Shown piece after piece: positions 18,901 through 26,366 of a DNA stretch of 64,000 nucleotides (positions are counted from its first letter, which is position 1; each line of letters begins with the position of its first letter). The DNA lies in NCBI RefSeq assembly GCF_003259615.1, contig NZ_QLLR01000002.1, positions 1-64,000 of the forward strand, written 5' to 3'. Both the position numbers and the translations under genes were made by a program. Source of the stretch: Pedobacter cryoconitis (GTDB lineage: Bacteria; Bacteroidota; Bacteroidia; Sphingobacteriales; Sphingobacteriaceae). Under the pieces are notes generated by a model. The model had not been told where the DNA came from and made no database searches. It saw only the letters and a list, made by a program, of their open reading frames with translations.

Positions 18901-19036
18901 GATGAGCGAAAACCTGGTAACTTTTACGGGATACTCAGGATATGACCCGGAAATTGGTGGTGGCGTATTAAGTATTGACAGAGGTATCTATCCTCAGGCA
19001 AGATCATTTATGCTTGGTTTAAATATTGGATTTTAA
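15905..19036 (+). CDS. SusC/RagA-type TonB-dependent outer-membrane transporter
   Basis: 1043 residues. The signal peptide ends at AALFAQ; a CarboxypepD_reg-like beta-sandwich follows (about 24-105: VLGKVTDQVDGLPLPGVSITIEGTNKAT), then the TonB box region (EVVVVGYGVQKK), plug domain (about 120-235, with QGRTSGITIASSSGQPG and the SusC hallmark LKDAASQAIYGARAAAGVILVTTKKG) and a 22-strand barrel ending GLNIGF. No N-terminal STN domain, so no FecR-type sigma signalling is expected. With SusD it imports an oligosaccharide across the outer membrane. The 22-bp operator and the neighbouring uronate genes point to a uronate-containing ligand. Confidence 0.95.
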   Translation: MKGRFTLIFLITCVLFFPAALFAQDIKVLGKVTDQVDGLPLPGVSITIEGTNKATSTDSNGKFTISAPIGAKLLIRLVGMSAKTITVIDNAILNISLTEDTKALAEVVVVGYGVQKKSVVTGAISGVKASDLENQPVTRIEQSLQGRTSGITIASSSGQPGSAATVRVRGISSFNKDGSGDNNQPLWVVDGVVIDNGGIGFINQSDIESIEVLKDAASQAIYGARAAAGVILVTTKKGKAGGIRVNYSGYYGLSGPAKKLKLLDATQYAIIQNETKTNAGKAAIYPDPQSLGKGTDWQDLIFNNSAKRQSQEFSLSGGNDVSTFYSSVGYLQQDGIVATDISKYKRTNIRLNSTHKLAKWLTLGQNLGYSHDKSLGLGNTNSEFGGPLSSAINLDPITQAVITDPAAAALSPYNRTDIIRDALGRPYGISQAVVQEMTNPLAYMQVRQGNNSWADNIVGNVYAELKPIAGLTLRSTLGTKLAYYGNENFSPMSYLNSSSINVQTSFNRKLNRSISWNLENTAAYTKAFDKHNFGVLVGQGLYSDNNNIGTDITYFGIPVTTFKEASLNFKVPNEKKVALGSEGNIHKVASVFARLNYNYDEKYIVEGVVRRDGSSRFGANYKFGVFPSVSAGWVVSKEDFFPKNDVINSLKFRGGYGVVGNDNIDDFQYVQLIGDGRDYTFGTDQVYNIGYSPQAAYASPNLKWEETRATNIGMDLTLFKDFTLTVEWYNKLTKDILQKPRIPSYLGSANNPAENIADMKNSGIEIELGYRKKIGEVNFSASGNFSYLKNVVTNLGSGIDFLSGGQSFKATTYPITRTAVGQAYNSFYGFKTAGIFQTQAEVDSYVGSKGKIQPNAKPGDFRWVDTDGDGVISENDRQFIGNPTPKYSFGITLNAAYKGFDISVFGQGVAGNKIFQGLRRLDINNANYQTSVLNRWTGPGTSNTYPRVVDGDPNKNFTNPSDFYLEKGDYFRIKVLQIGYNLPKTSISKMGLQRARVYVMSENLVTFTGYSGYDPEIGGGVLSIDRGIYPQARSFMLGLNIGF

Positions 19037-19049
19037 TAAAAAAACAGAA

Positions 19050-20591
19050 ATGAAAAGATATATAACATATACAGCAGGGATTTCAATTGTACTTTCATTG
19101 TTCAGCTCTTGCAAAAAATTCGTAGAAACTGATCCCAGAGGGCAATTTACTCAGGAAGGTTATTACAGAAATCAGGCAGAAGTTTTCAATGGCCTGGTTG
19201 CTGCTTATGACCCGCTTGGTTTTCAGGGTGGTGATTATGTAAGTAAAATTACGGCGATGAATGCAGGTTCGGATGACAACCTTGCTGGTGGTGGAGGTTC
19301 AAGTGATTTTACGCCGCTGCAGGCGATCTCTAATTATTCATTAATCCCAGCCAACGGCCCGCAAGATGCCTTATGGAAAGGTGGATTTTTAGGCGTATAC
19401 AGAGTAAACATTCTGCTTTCTAAAATAGATGCAGCAACGATGCCTGATGACATCAGAGCGAGATATAAAGCTGAGCTTAAAGCATTAAGAGCTTATTACT
19501 ATTTCGATTTGGTCCGCTTGTTTAAGAACATCCCGCTCATGCTTACCCCGGTTGAACCAGATCAGGCCTATAATGTGCTGCAAGTTGCGCCGGAAGCAGT
19601 TTATGTACAGATTGAAAAAGATCTGAAGGAAGCTATAGCAGAAGAGAAACTGCCTAATCTTGTTCCTTTAAAAACGGAAGCAGGCAGAATCACTAAAGGT
19701 ATTGCGCATGCCCTGTTAGGCAAGGTATATCTTTATGAGAAAAAGTACACAGAATCTGCTGCTGAACTAGCCTTGGTAAATGGAGTTCCAGGAGAACTGA
19801 ACGCAGTTTATGGTTATAAATTACTGGATGACTTTGCTTCTTTATGGAAGGCAACCAATAAATTTAATACAGAATCCATACTGGAAATTTCCCATACTTC
19901 TAAAGGTAACGGTGCCTGGTCTTGTATTGAATGTACGGAAGGAAATTTGTTGAGTATTATGCTTGCACCAAGAGCCTATAGCACTTTATTACCTGGCGCA
20001 CCAGATTATATATCCGGATACGGTGCGATTATAGTTACTAAAAACTTTTTTGACTTTATTCATCTTGACCCGCGTAATAAGGCATCTGTAGCTAACCTGG
20101 ACAGTTTGAAAAAGGCAGGGATTGCTAAATACGATAACAGCTATGAAAACACAGGCTTTTTTGTAGAGAAATTTGCAGGAAGAGCATCAGACAGATCTAC
20201 CGGAGGAGGAAATGCAGAATTAAACTATCCTCAAAACACGTATGAAATCAGGTTAGCAGATACTTACCTGATGGAAGCTGAAGCTATAGTACTTGGCGGA
20301 GGAAATCTTTCCAGGGCAAGAGCTTTAATTGCAGCGGTAAGAAACCGTGCCTATAAAGACGGAAAAGATCACGCAATTGACGCAACACTGGAGAACATCA
20401 TTACAGAAAGACGTGCAGAGCTTGCTTTTGAAGGTCAAAGATGGTTTGATTTAATCAGATGGGGTAAAGCAGCTACTGTTTTAGCTTCAAAAGGCTTTAT
20501 CGCAGGGAAGCATGAAATTTTACCTATTCCATTGAAAGAACTGGAAAATACTAAACTCGTTCAAAGTAAAGAATGGGGCGGTACTAAATAA
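19050..20591 (+). CDS. SusD/RagB-type glycan-binding lipoprotein
   Basis: Start set at the ATG at 19050 (MKRYITYTAGIS), 13 bases after the susC stop; 513 residues. The signal peptide ends in a lipobox (LFSSCKKF), so it is anchored in the outer membrane facing out. SusD features: a TPR-rich N-terminal half (LWKGGFLGVYRVNILLSKID, RYKAELKALRAYYYFDLVRLFKNIPLM, GRITKGIAHALLGKVYLYEKKY) and the C-terminal RagB block (TYEIRLADTYLMEAEA, ITERRAELAFEGQRWFDLIRWGKA). Acts as the lid and binding partner of the SusC barrel. Confidence 0.95.
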   Translation: MKRYITYTAGISIVLSLFSSCKKFVETDPRGQFTQEGYYRNQAEVFNGLVAAYDPLGFQGGDYVSKITAMNAGSDDNLAGGGGSSDFTPLQAISNYSLIPANGPQDALWKGGFLGVYRVNILLSKIDAATMPDDIRARYKAELKALRAYYYFDLVRLFKNIPLMLTPVEPDQAYNVLQVAPEAVYVQIEKDLKEAIAEEKLPNLVPLKTEAGRITKGIAHALLGKVYLYEKKYTESAAELALVNGVPGELNAVYGYKLLDDFASLWKATNKFNTESILEISHTSKGNGAWSCIECTEGNLLSIMLAPRAYSTLLPGAPDYISGYGAIIVTKNFFDFIHLDPRNKASVANLDSLKKAGIAKYDNSYENTGFFVEKFAGRASDRSTGGGNAELNYPQNTYEIRLADTYLMEAEAIVLGGGNLSRARALIAAVRNRAYKDGKDHAIDATLENIITERRAELAFEGQRWFDLIRWGKAATVLASKGFIAGKHEILPIPLKELENTKLVQSKEWGGTK

Positions 20592-20613
20592 ATAGCACTA
20601 CTAATTATTTTAA

Positions 20614-20650
20614 AAGGAAGGTGAATGTAAAACATTCACCTTCCTTATTT
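20614..20650 (+). terminator. Terminator after susC-susD
   Basis: A 15-bp perfect stem AAGGAAGGTGAATGT (20614-20628) and its complement (20632-20646) with a 3-base loop, followed by ATTT. Starts 22 bases after the susD stop. Confidence 0.85.
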
Positions 20651-20683
20651 AACCTCTGTCAGCAATATACAATTCGTTAAACA

Positions 20684-21859
20684 TTGAAAAGACGCTCAAT
20701 TTACATTTTAAGCCTGATAACTATCATCGTGGTACTGCTTGTTCAATGTATGGATTTCAAAAAAGCCACTCCTGCAACTGAAAAAACTATCGCCGGCGCT
20801 GCAACTTGCAAACAATGTCATCAGCAGATCTCAGACACTTATCTTCAGAATCCGCATCAGCAAACCTCCCATAGTATTACAGGCACTAAACTCATGGATG
20901 GTCCATTACCACATTCGCCGGTTTATGCTTTTGATGAACACTTAAAAGTGAAAATAGAAAAGCGCAATGGCAATATGTACCAGGTAGCTTACAGGGATAA
21001 TAAAGAAACCATTGCCCGTGGTTTTGATATTTCTTTTGGTTCAGGAGAAAAGGCGGTCACCTATGGTACATGGGAAGGAGATCAGCTCAAACAACTTCCC
21101 CTCTCCTATTTCAGGCAGGTAAAGAGCTGGGTAAACAGCCCGGGTTTCCCACAAAATACAGCACACTTTAGCCGGACAATTGATGTGCGCTGCATGGAAT
21201 GCCACAGCTCTTTTACAGACCGTAAAATAGTTCAGGATGGCCCGTTAAAGGTTAAAGAAGAACTGTTTAAAGGGTCTGTTGTTTATGGAATTGACTGCGA
21301 GCGTTGCCATGGCCCGGCAGGAAAACATGTAGAATTTCATTTGGAACATCCTGCGGAAAAAGCTGCCAAATATATTGCGCTTTATCAAACCCTGACCAGG
21401 AAGCAAAAGACTGATGCTTGTGCAACTTGTCATGGAGGAAATGATATGGAAATACTAAAATCAATATTTGCTTTTAAACCCGGTGACGATCTCCGTGATT
21501 ATTATAGCCATGCGTCAGGCAATAACGCCAAAAAAGCACCGGATGTACATGGCAACCAAAGTGAAATGTTAGCAAACAGCAAATGCTTTATTCAAAGTAA
21601 AACAATGGATTGCTCTTCGTGCCACCGCACACATGAAAACCTGAAAGGGAAGCTGACAAGTTATTCTCAACGTTGTATCAATTGCCATGCAACGATCAAA
21701 CACAGTCCGTTAACCTTAAAAAATGCGGTAGTCAAAACAAATTGCATAGACTGCCACATGCCCAAACAGGTATCCGGGGTCATCACCTTTCAGCAGGCCG
21801 GAAAAAATGATATTTCAGCTTATCAGCTAAGGACACATAAAATCGGAATTTATCATTAA
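20684..21859 (+). CDS. Seven-heme c-type cytochrome lipoprotein
   Basis: 391 residues from a TTG start (an in-frame stop lies two codons upstream and no ATG precedes the signal sequence). The N-terminus KRRSIYILSLITIIVVLLVQC is a lipoprotein signal with Cys22 as lipidation site. Seven CxxCH heme motifs occur at about residues 42 (CKQCH), 170 (CMECH), 205 (CERCH), 246 (CATCH), 310 (CSSCH), 331 (CINCH) and 354 (CIDCH). Such proteins shuttle electrons at the periplasmic or outer face; extra histidines between motifs could be distal ligands. It follows the susD terminator, so it is probably separately expressed. Specific partner unknown. Confidence 0.85.
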   Translation: MKRRSIYILSLITIIVVLLVQCMDFKKATPATEKTIAGAATCKQCHQQISDTYLQNPHQQTSHSITGTKLMDGPLPHSPVYAFDEHLKVKIEKRNGNMYQVAYRDNKETIARGFDISFGSGEKAVTYGTWEGDQLKQLPLSYFRQVKSWVNSPGFPQNTAHFSRTIDVRCMECHSSFTDRKIVQDGPLKVKEELFKGSVVYGIDCERCHGPAGKHVEFHLEHPAEKAAKYIALYQTLTRKQKTDACATCHGGNDMEILKSIFAFKPGDDLRDYYSHASGNNAKKAPDVHGNQSEMLANSKCFIQSKTMDCSSCHRTHENLKGKLTSYSQRCINCHATIKHSPLTLKNAVVKTNCIDCHMPKQVSGVITFQQAGKNDISAYQLRTHKIGIYH

Positions 21860-22007
21860 CCGATCTCTTGTTTTAAGAGTTCCATAATCAGCTAACCTTC
21901 ATTTAATTAAAATTCCTTGCTATACAATTATTTTACTAGATTGTATCTGTTTTAACTTTTCAATTAAAACAACGTTTTAACCTAAATTAACCCCTTAACC
22001 AAATTAA

Positions 22008-22469
22008 ATGAAATTTCAATTATTAATACTCGCCGGCCTTACCAGCCTGGCTGCCTGCACAAACAAGGCTCCTTCTTCCTCTGAGTTAACCAATCAATCT
22101 ATTGCAGGAACCTGGAAACTGGTTTCCAGTAAAGTAACTACAGGGGCAAAAACAGAAGTTACCTACCCCGTAAAAGGACAGGAAATGATTAAGTTATTCA
22201 ATGGGACACACTTTGCGTTTTTCAAACATGACTTAGCTAAAGGTGCTGTTCCCGTTCCGGTTTATGATACCGGTGCAGGAACCTTTTCACTTCAAGGTGA
22301 TCAGTACCAGGAACATTTAGAATATTGTAACTACCGCGATTGGGAAAACAGAGATTTTAAATTCACACTGACTTTAAAGAATGATACGATTACGCAAAAG
22401 GGCATTGAGAAAATTGATAGTCTGAATATCAACCAGGAAATCGTGGAAATCTATACTAAAATAAAGTAA
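22008..22469 (+). CDS. Small lipoprotein, lipocalin-like
   Basis: 153 residues with a lipoprotein signal (LILAGLTSLAAC). The mature part opens with IAGTWKLVSSKVTTGAKTEV, which is the GTWKLVS motif of lipocalin-like/DUF4488-type barrels in Bacteroidetes, followed by alternating strands (MIKLFNGTHFAFFKH, GAGTFSLQGDQYQEHLEY, FKFTLTLKNDTITQKG). Probably binds a small hydrophobic molecule or has a structural role at the membrane; no specific function can be assigned. Monocistronic by position. Confidence 0.75.
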   Translation: MKFQLLILAGLTSLAACTNKAPSSSELTNQSIAGTWKLVSSKVTTGAKTEVTYPVKGQEMIKLFNGTHFAFFKHDLAKGAVPVPVYDTGAGTFSLQGDQYQEHLEYCNYRDWENRDFKFTLTLKNDTITQKGIEKIDSLNINQEIVEIYTKIK

Positions 22470-22574
22470 AGCAGAACCCTAGATAAAGTAAACCGGAACC
22501 CCGTTTTCCCGTTTAAAATAGCTGCCTTTTACATTTTCCGTTCGCAAAGTATATTAAATAACTAAAAATCAGTA

Positions 22575-22614
22575 TACATAATTTTCCTATGTATGTAAGA
22601 AAATTATATATTTG
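22575..22614 (+). promoter_or_regulatory. Putative operator and promoter of the padR operon
   Basis: TACATA (22575-22580) and TATGTA (22588-22593) form an inverted repeat with a 7-base spacer, as expected for a PadR site. TATATTTG (22607-22614) matches the TAnnTTTG -7 box and lies only 4 bases before the ATG at 22619, so the mRNA would have little or no leader. Confidence 0.55.
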
Positions 22615-22618
22615 CTTT

Positions 22619-22960
22619 ATGAGTACAGCAAACGGAATGTTAAAAGGCAGCCTGCAAACTATCATTTTGAAACTTCTTCAGGAAAATGAGAAGATGTATG
22701 GTTATGAGATCACCCAGAAAGTGAAGGAAATCACCAGTGGGGAAATTAAACTGACAGAAGGTGCAATGTACCCCAGCTTACATAAAATGGAAGCCGAAGG
22801 TATGTTAAGCACCAGTACAGAATTAGTGGACAACAGGGTCCGCAAATATTATGCGCTAACTACCGCAGGCAAGAAAGAAGTAGAGAATAAACTTCAGGAA
22901 GCCGAGAGTTTTATTGGGAATCTGCAATTACTGCTTAACCTCAAATCTAAACTCTCATGA
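22619..22960 (+). CDS. PadR-family transcriptional regulator
   Basis: Start chosen at the ATG at 22619 (MSTANGMLKGSLQTIILKLL), giving 113 residues; an earlier in-frame start at 22589 would overlap the promoter. The winged helix-turn-helix follows the PadR pattern: GSLQTIILKLLQENEKMYGYEITQKVKEITSGEIKLTEGAMYPSLHKMEAEGMLSTSTELVDNRVRKYYALTTAGKKE, with a short dimerisation helix. Its stop overlaps the start of the next gene by ATGA, so they are translationally coupled. PadR repressors commonly control the membrane protein encoded beside them. Confidence 0.93.
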   Translation: MSTANGMLKGSLQTIILKLLQENEKMYGYEITQKVKEITSGEIKLTEGAMYPSLHKMEAEGMLSTSTELVDNRVRKYYALTTAGKKEVENKLQEAESFIGNLQLLLNLKSKLS

Positions 22961-25900
22961 AGCTAACCGCACAACAGCATTTAGAAATACGGCAGCATCT
23001 TCTGGGTTTATCACTCACCGAAGACATGCTCGACGAATTATACGATCACCTGCTTACTTCTCTGGAACAGCAACCGGCTTCCGCTAAATTCAATATGGCA
23101 GATGTACGTGAGCTGCTTGATACAGAATTCCATGAACTGATCAATACGCCAGAAGAGAAAAAGAAATATCGCCTGTTTAACAGGGTCACCGGCTTTGTGA
23201 TTTTTGGCATTGCCCTGCTTACCTACTGGCTTACCATGGAACCTACTGCAAGTTTCTACGACTGCGGAGAATTTATTGCAACCGCGAACAAGTTACAGGT
23301 TGGACACCAGCCGGGTGCCCCGCTTTTTCTGATGATTGGTAAAATGTTCAGTTTACTGGCGATGGGTAACCCTGCGAAAATCGCTTACTGGATCAATTTT
23401 AGTGCTGTACTTGCCAGTGCGGCTACGATTATGTTTCTTTTCTGGACCATTACAGCGCTTGCTGCCAAAGTTTACAGCAAAGAGAAAATTGGCAGTAAAA
23501 CCTTCAGCATTCTTGCTGCGGGAGCTATAGGTGCGCTTGCCTATACTTTCTCCGATACCTTTTGGTTTTCAGCAGTAGAGTCAGAAGTATATGCACTTTC
23601 CTCTTTATTCACCGCTGTTACTTTCTGGGCTATCTTAAGATGGGAGAGCGAAACCAATAACCGCTGGCTGGTTTTTATTTCCTTTATTGTCGGACTTTCT
23701 ATCGGGGTCCATCTTTTAAGTCTATTGACCATACCAGCTGTAACCCTTGTTTATTACTTTAAAAAGGCAGAGAAACCCGGAGTCCTGGGAACAATTAAAG
23801 CCTTCTTCATTGGTTGTTTGATCGTAGGGATTGTTCAGTTTGTCCTGATCCAGTACTTTGTACTTTTCGCAGCAGAAGCTGACCTGCTTTTTGTGAATAA
23901 TCTGGGGCTTTTCTTTGGCTCAGGCGCTATAAGTTTCGTTTTACTCTTTGCCGTAATTTTATATGGCGCGATAAATTACTCCATACGTCACCAAAAATAC
24001 AACCTGAACATGGGGCTGCTTTGCCTGGTATTTGTCCTTTTTGGCTTTAGCTCTTACCTGATGATCCTGATCAGGGCGGATGCGAAAACCAATATCAATT
24101 TAAGCAATCCGGATCAGCCATTTTCGCTTTACGATTACCTCGGACGTACAAATTATGGATCTACCCCATTAATTTACGGGAATACCTTTGATGCTAAAGT
24201 AGTAGAGAACAAAGAAACCGGAAATACCTACCGTAAAGGTGCTTCCAAATACGAAGTATCCGGAAAAACCTATAAAACCACTTATGATAAAAATATCCTC
24301 TTTCCAAGAACTTTCAGTCAGAAAGCGGGACACGATAAATATTACCAGCAATGGCTAAACCTGAATGAAGGACAAACACCAACATTTACCCAGAATCTGA
24401 GCTTTTTCACTTCATGGCAACTGGGATTTATGTACTGGCGTTATTTCTTGTGGAATTTTGCTGGCAGACAAAATGATGTTCAGGGTGTTGGAAATGTACA
24501 AGACGGGAACTGGATTACCGGGATCAAACCATTGGATAGCCTGCGTCTGGGCAGCCAGTCTGACCTTCCCGCCACAATTACCACCAATGCCGGGCATAAC
24601 GTATATTATGGATTTCCATTGCTGATGGGAATTGCCGGGCTGATCTGGCTTTACCGCAGAAATAAAACAGATGGAATCGTTGTCATTACTTTGTTTTTCT
24701 TCACCGGGATAGCGATTATTCTCTACCTGAATCAAGATCCATTACAGCCAAGAGAGAGAGATTATGCCTATGCAGGCTCTTTTTATGCTTTTGCCATTTG
24801 TATTGGTTTTGGTGTACTCGCACTTCAAGATTTGTTCGCTAAAATAGCAAAGCAGAAATTAAGCCTGATCATGGCTACAGGAATTTGTTTACTGGCCGCA
24901 CCAGTTTTGATGGGTGTACAAGGCTGGGATGACCATGACCGTTCTCATAAAAACACGGCAACAGATTGGGCGAAGAATTATTTAAACTCCTGTGCGCCCA
25001 ATGCGATTCTTTTCACCAATGCAGATAATGATACCTTCCCGCTTTGGTATGCACAAGAAGTAGAGGGTTTCAGAACAGATGTACGCGTAATTTGTATGCA
25101 GTTTTTGCCCGATGCTTCTTTCATTAATCAATTGAAGAAGCAAATGAATACATCTGCCCCATTACCGATCACTATGGCTGAAGAAAAGTATGTTTCCGGA
25201 GTCAGGGATTATCTTCCCTATGTTGATTATGGATTAACTGATAGTGTAGAATTGAAGGATCTGTTTGCTGTCATGACTTCTGAAAATAAAGAAGATCAGG
25301 TACAGATGACTGATGGCACATTTATGAATTTCCTGCCCACTAAAAAGCTCAAACTTACTATAGATCCTGAACAGCTCGTTAAAACACAGACCATCACTCC
25401 TGCTCAGAAAGCGCTGGTAAGCAAAACGATGGAATGGAACTTTAATAAATCTTATGCCAGTAAAGGTGATTTAGCCTTATTTGATATTCTCATTCATAAC
25501 AATTGGGAACGCCCGGTATATTTTGCAACTTCCGTATCACAGGATACTTATATAGGTCTTGATCAATACCTTTATTTGGAAGGATATGCGTACCGGTTAC
25601 TTCCTTTTAAAACTGCAGCAGGTGATTTCAGAGATAAAACTGAGAAAACAAATTCGGATGTGATGTACGCAAATGTGATGGACAAAATAGATTATACGGC
25701 ATTCCATAAGGCTTCTTATCTGGACCAGGAATCCAAAAGGATCGTATTTTCTACCTGGGGGTTTAACAATACATTGGCCGGTAACCTGATTATGGAAGGA
25801 AAATCTGCGAAGGCTAAGCTGTTGATGCAGAAATGTCTGAGAGATTTACCACTTACTAATTATTCCGTAAGGGATACGGTGAACCGGATCAGTACTATTC

Positions 25901-26163
25901 AGAATCTATATGCGCTGAACCGGATCAAAGAGGCGAATCAGCTTGCCAAAGAGACAACGGGCTTTCTTGCGCAAGAATTCAGCTATGTCTGTACGCTTGC
26001 TCCGGAATTCCAGCAAGCTTATCTGCAGGATACAAGGTTAAGCCTTTCTGTTTTACATCAGCTTGATCAATTGACAGCCGGTTATAAACAGCAAGAGTTA
26101 AACCGTGTTATTCAGGATACTTTTAATCAAATGATAGACAAATCCGGTATCAGAAGGAGCTGA
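22957..26163 (+). CDS. DUF2723 (GT117, protein O-mannosyltransferase-like) membrane protein with PadR-linked N-terminal domain
   Basis: 1068 residues. Residues about 1-70 (QHLLGLSLTEDMLDELYDHLLTSLE...DVRELLDTEFHELINTPEEKKKYR) form a soluble helical domain of the type found at the start of PadR-associated membrane proteins. From about 75 the protein is a DUF2723 enzyme: TMEPTASFYDCGEFIATANKLQVGHQPGAPLFLMIGK carries the conserved acidic pair of the first periplasmic loop, about 11 membrane segments follow, then LNQDPLQPRERDYAYAGSFYAF and a C-terminal soluble part (about 690-1068) with FTNADNDTFPLWYAQEVEGFRTDVRV. The family (TMEM260/GT117) is thought to transfer mannose to proteins at the outer face. 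Overlaps padR by 4 bases. The joined N-terminal domain is unusual. Confidence 0.85.
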   Translation: MKLTAQQHLEIRQHLLGLSLTEDMLDELYDHLLTSLEQQPASAKFNMADVRELLDTEFHELINTPEEKKKYRLFNRVTGFVIFGIALLTYWLTMEPTASFYDCGEFIATANKLQVGHQPGAPLFLMIGKMFSLLAMGNPAKIAYWINFSAVLASAATIMFLFWTITALAAKVYSKEKIGSKTFSILAAGAIGALAYTFSDTFWFSAVESEVYALSSLFTAVTFWAILRWESETNNRWLVFISFIVGLSIGVHLLSLLTIPAVTLVYYFKKAEKPGVLGTIKAFFIGCLIVGIVQFVLIQYFVLFAAEADLLFVNNLGLFFGSGAISFVLLFAVILYGAINYSIRHQKYNLNMGLLCLVFVLFGFSSYLMILIRADAKTNINLSNPDQPFSLYDYLGRTNYGSTPLIYGNTFDAKVVENKETGNTYRKGASKYEVSGKTYKTTYDKNILFPRTFSQKAGHDKYYQQWLNLNEGQTPTFTQNLSFFTSWQLGFMYWRYFLWNFAGRQNDVQGVGNVQDGNWITGIKPLDSLRLGSQSDLPATITTNAGHNVYYGFPLLMGIAGLIWLYRRNKTDGIVVITLFFFTGIAIILYLNQDPLQPRERDYAYAGSFYAFAICIGFGVLALQDLFAKIAKQKLSLIMATGICLLAAPVLMGVQGWDDHDRSHKNTATDWAKNYLNSCAPNAILFTNADNDTFPLWYAQEVEGFRTDVRVICMQFLPDASFINQLKKQMNTSAPLPITMAEEKYVSGVRDYLPYVDYGLTDSVELKDLFAVMTSENKEDQVQMTDGTFMNFLPTKKLKLTIDPEQLVKTQTITPAQKALVSKTMEWNFNKSYASKGDLALFDILIHNNWERPVYFATSVSQDTYIGLDQYLYLEGYAYRLLPFKTAAGDFRDKTEKTNSDVMYANVMDKIDYTAFHKASYLDQESKRIVFSTWGFNNTLAGNLIMEGKSAKAKLLMQKCLRDLPLTNYSVRDTVNRISTIQNLYALNRIKEANQLAKETTGFLAQEFSYVCTLAPEFQQAYLQDTRLSLSVLHQLDQLTAGYKQQELNRVIQDTFNQMIDKSGIRRS

Positions 26164-26247
26164 TATGATACTGTTATAAATAACAAAAGAGATCAATTAA
26201 TCATCATCGTTTCACAAAAGATAATGAACTATTCAGCAAGTATCAGG

Positions 26248-26310
26248 GTTCGGTGTTGAGAAGGGGTTGGTAAGGCCATTGGCCTTACCAACCCCTTCTC
26301 AACACCGAAC
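26248..26310. repeat. 30-bp perfect inverted repeat with 3-base loop
   Basis: The arms 26248-26277 and 26281-26310 are exactly complementary, starting GTTCGGTGTTGAGAAGG and closing at GGCC-att-GGCC. It lies between two converging genes (stops at 26163 and 26367), where a two-way terminator is expected, but neither side has a T-run. A weaker 7-bp hairpin (CTGTCAA/TTGACAG) follows at 26321-26340. No other copy was seen in the window. Confidence 0.85.
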
Positions 26311-26366
26311 ACAATACGACCTGTCAATTTACTTTGACAGACTGGCCGAAAAAGACGTAAATACTG

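Noticed and set aside
26248..26310. Calling the 30-bp inverted repeat an ordinary terminator
   Set aside because: No T-run on either side and a stem about twice the normal length; listed as a repeat instead.
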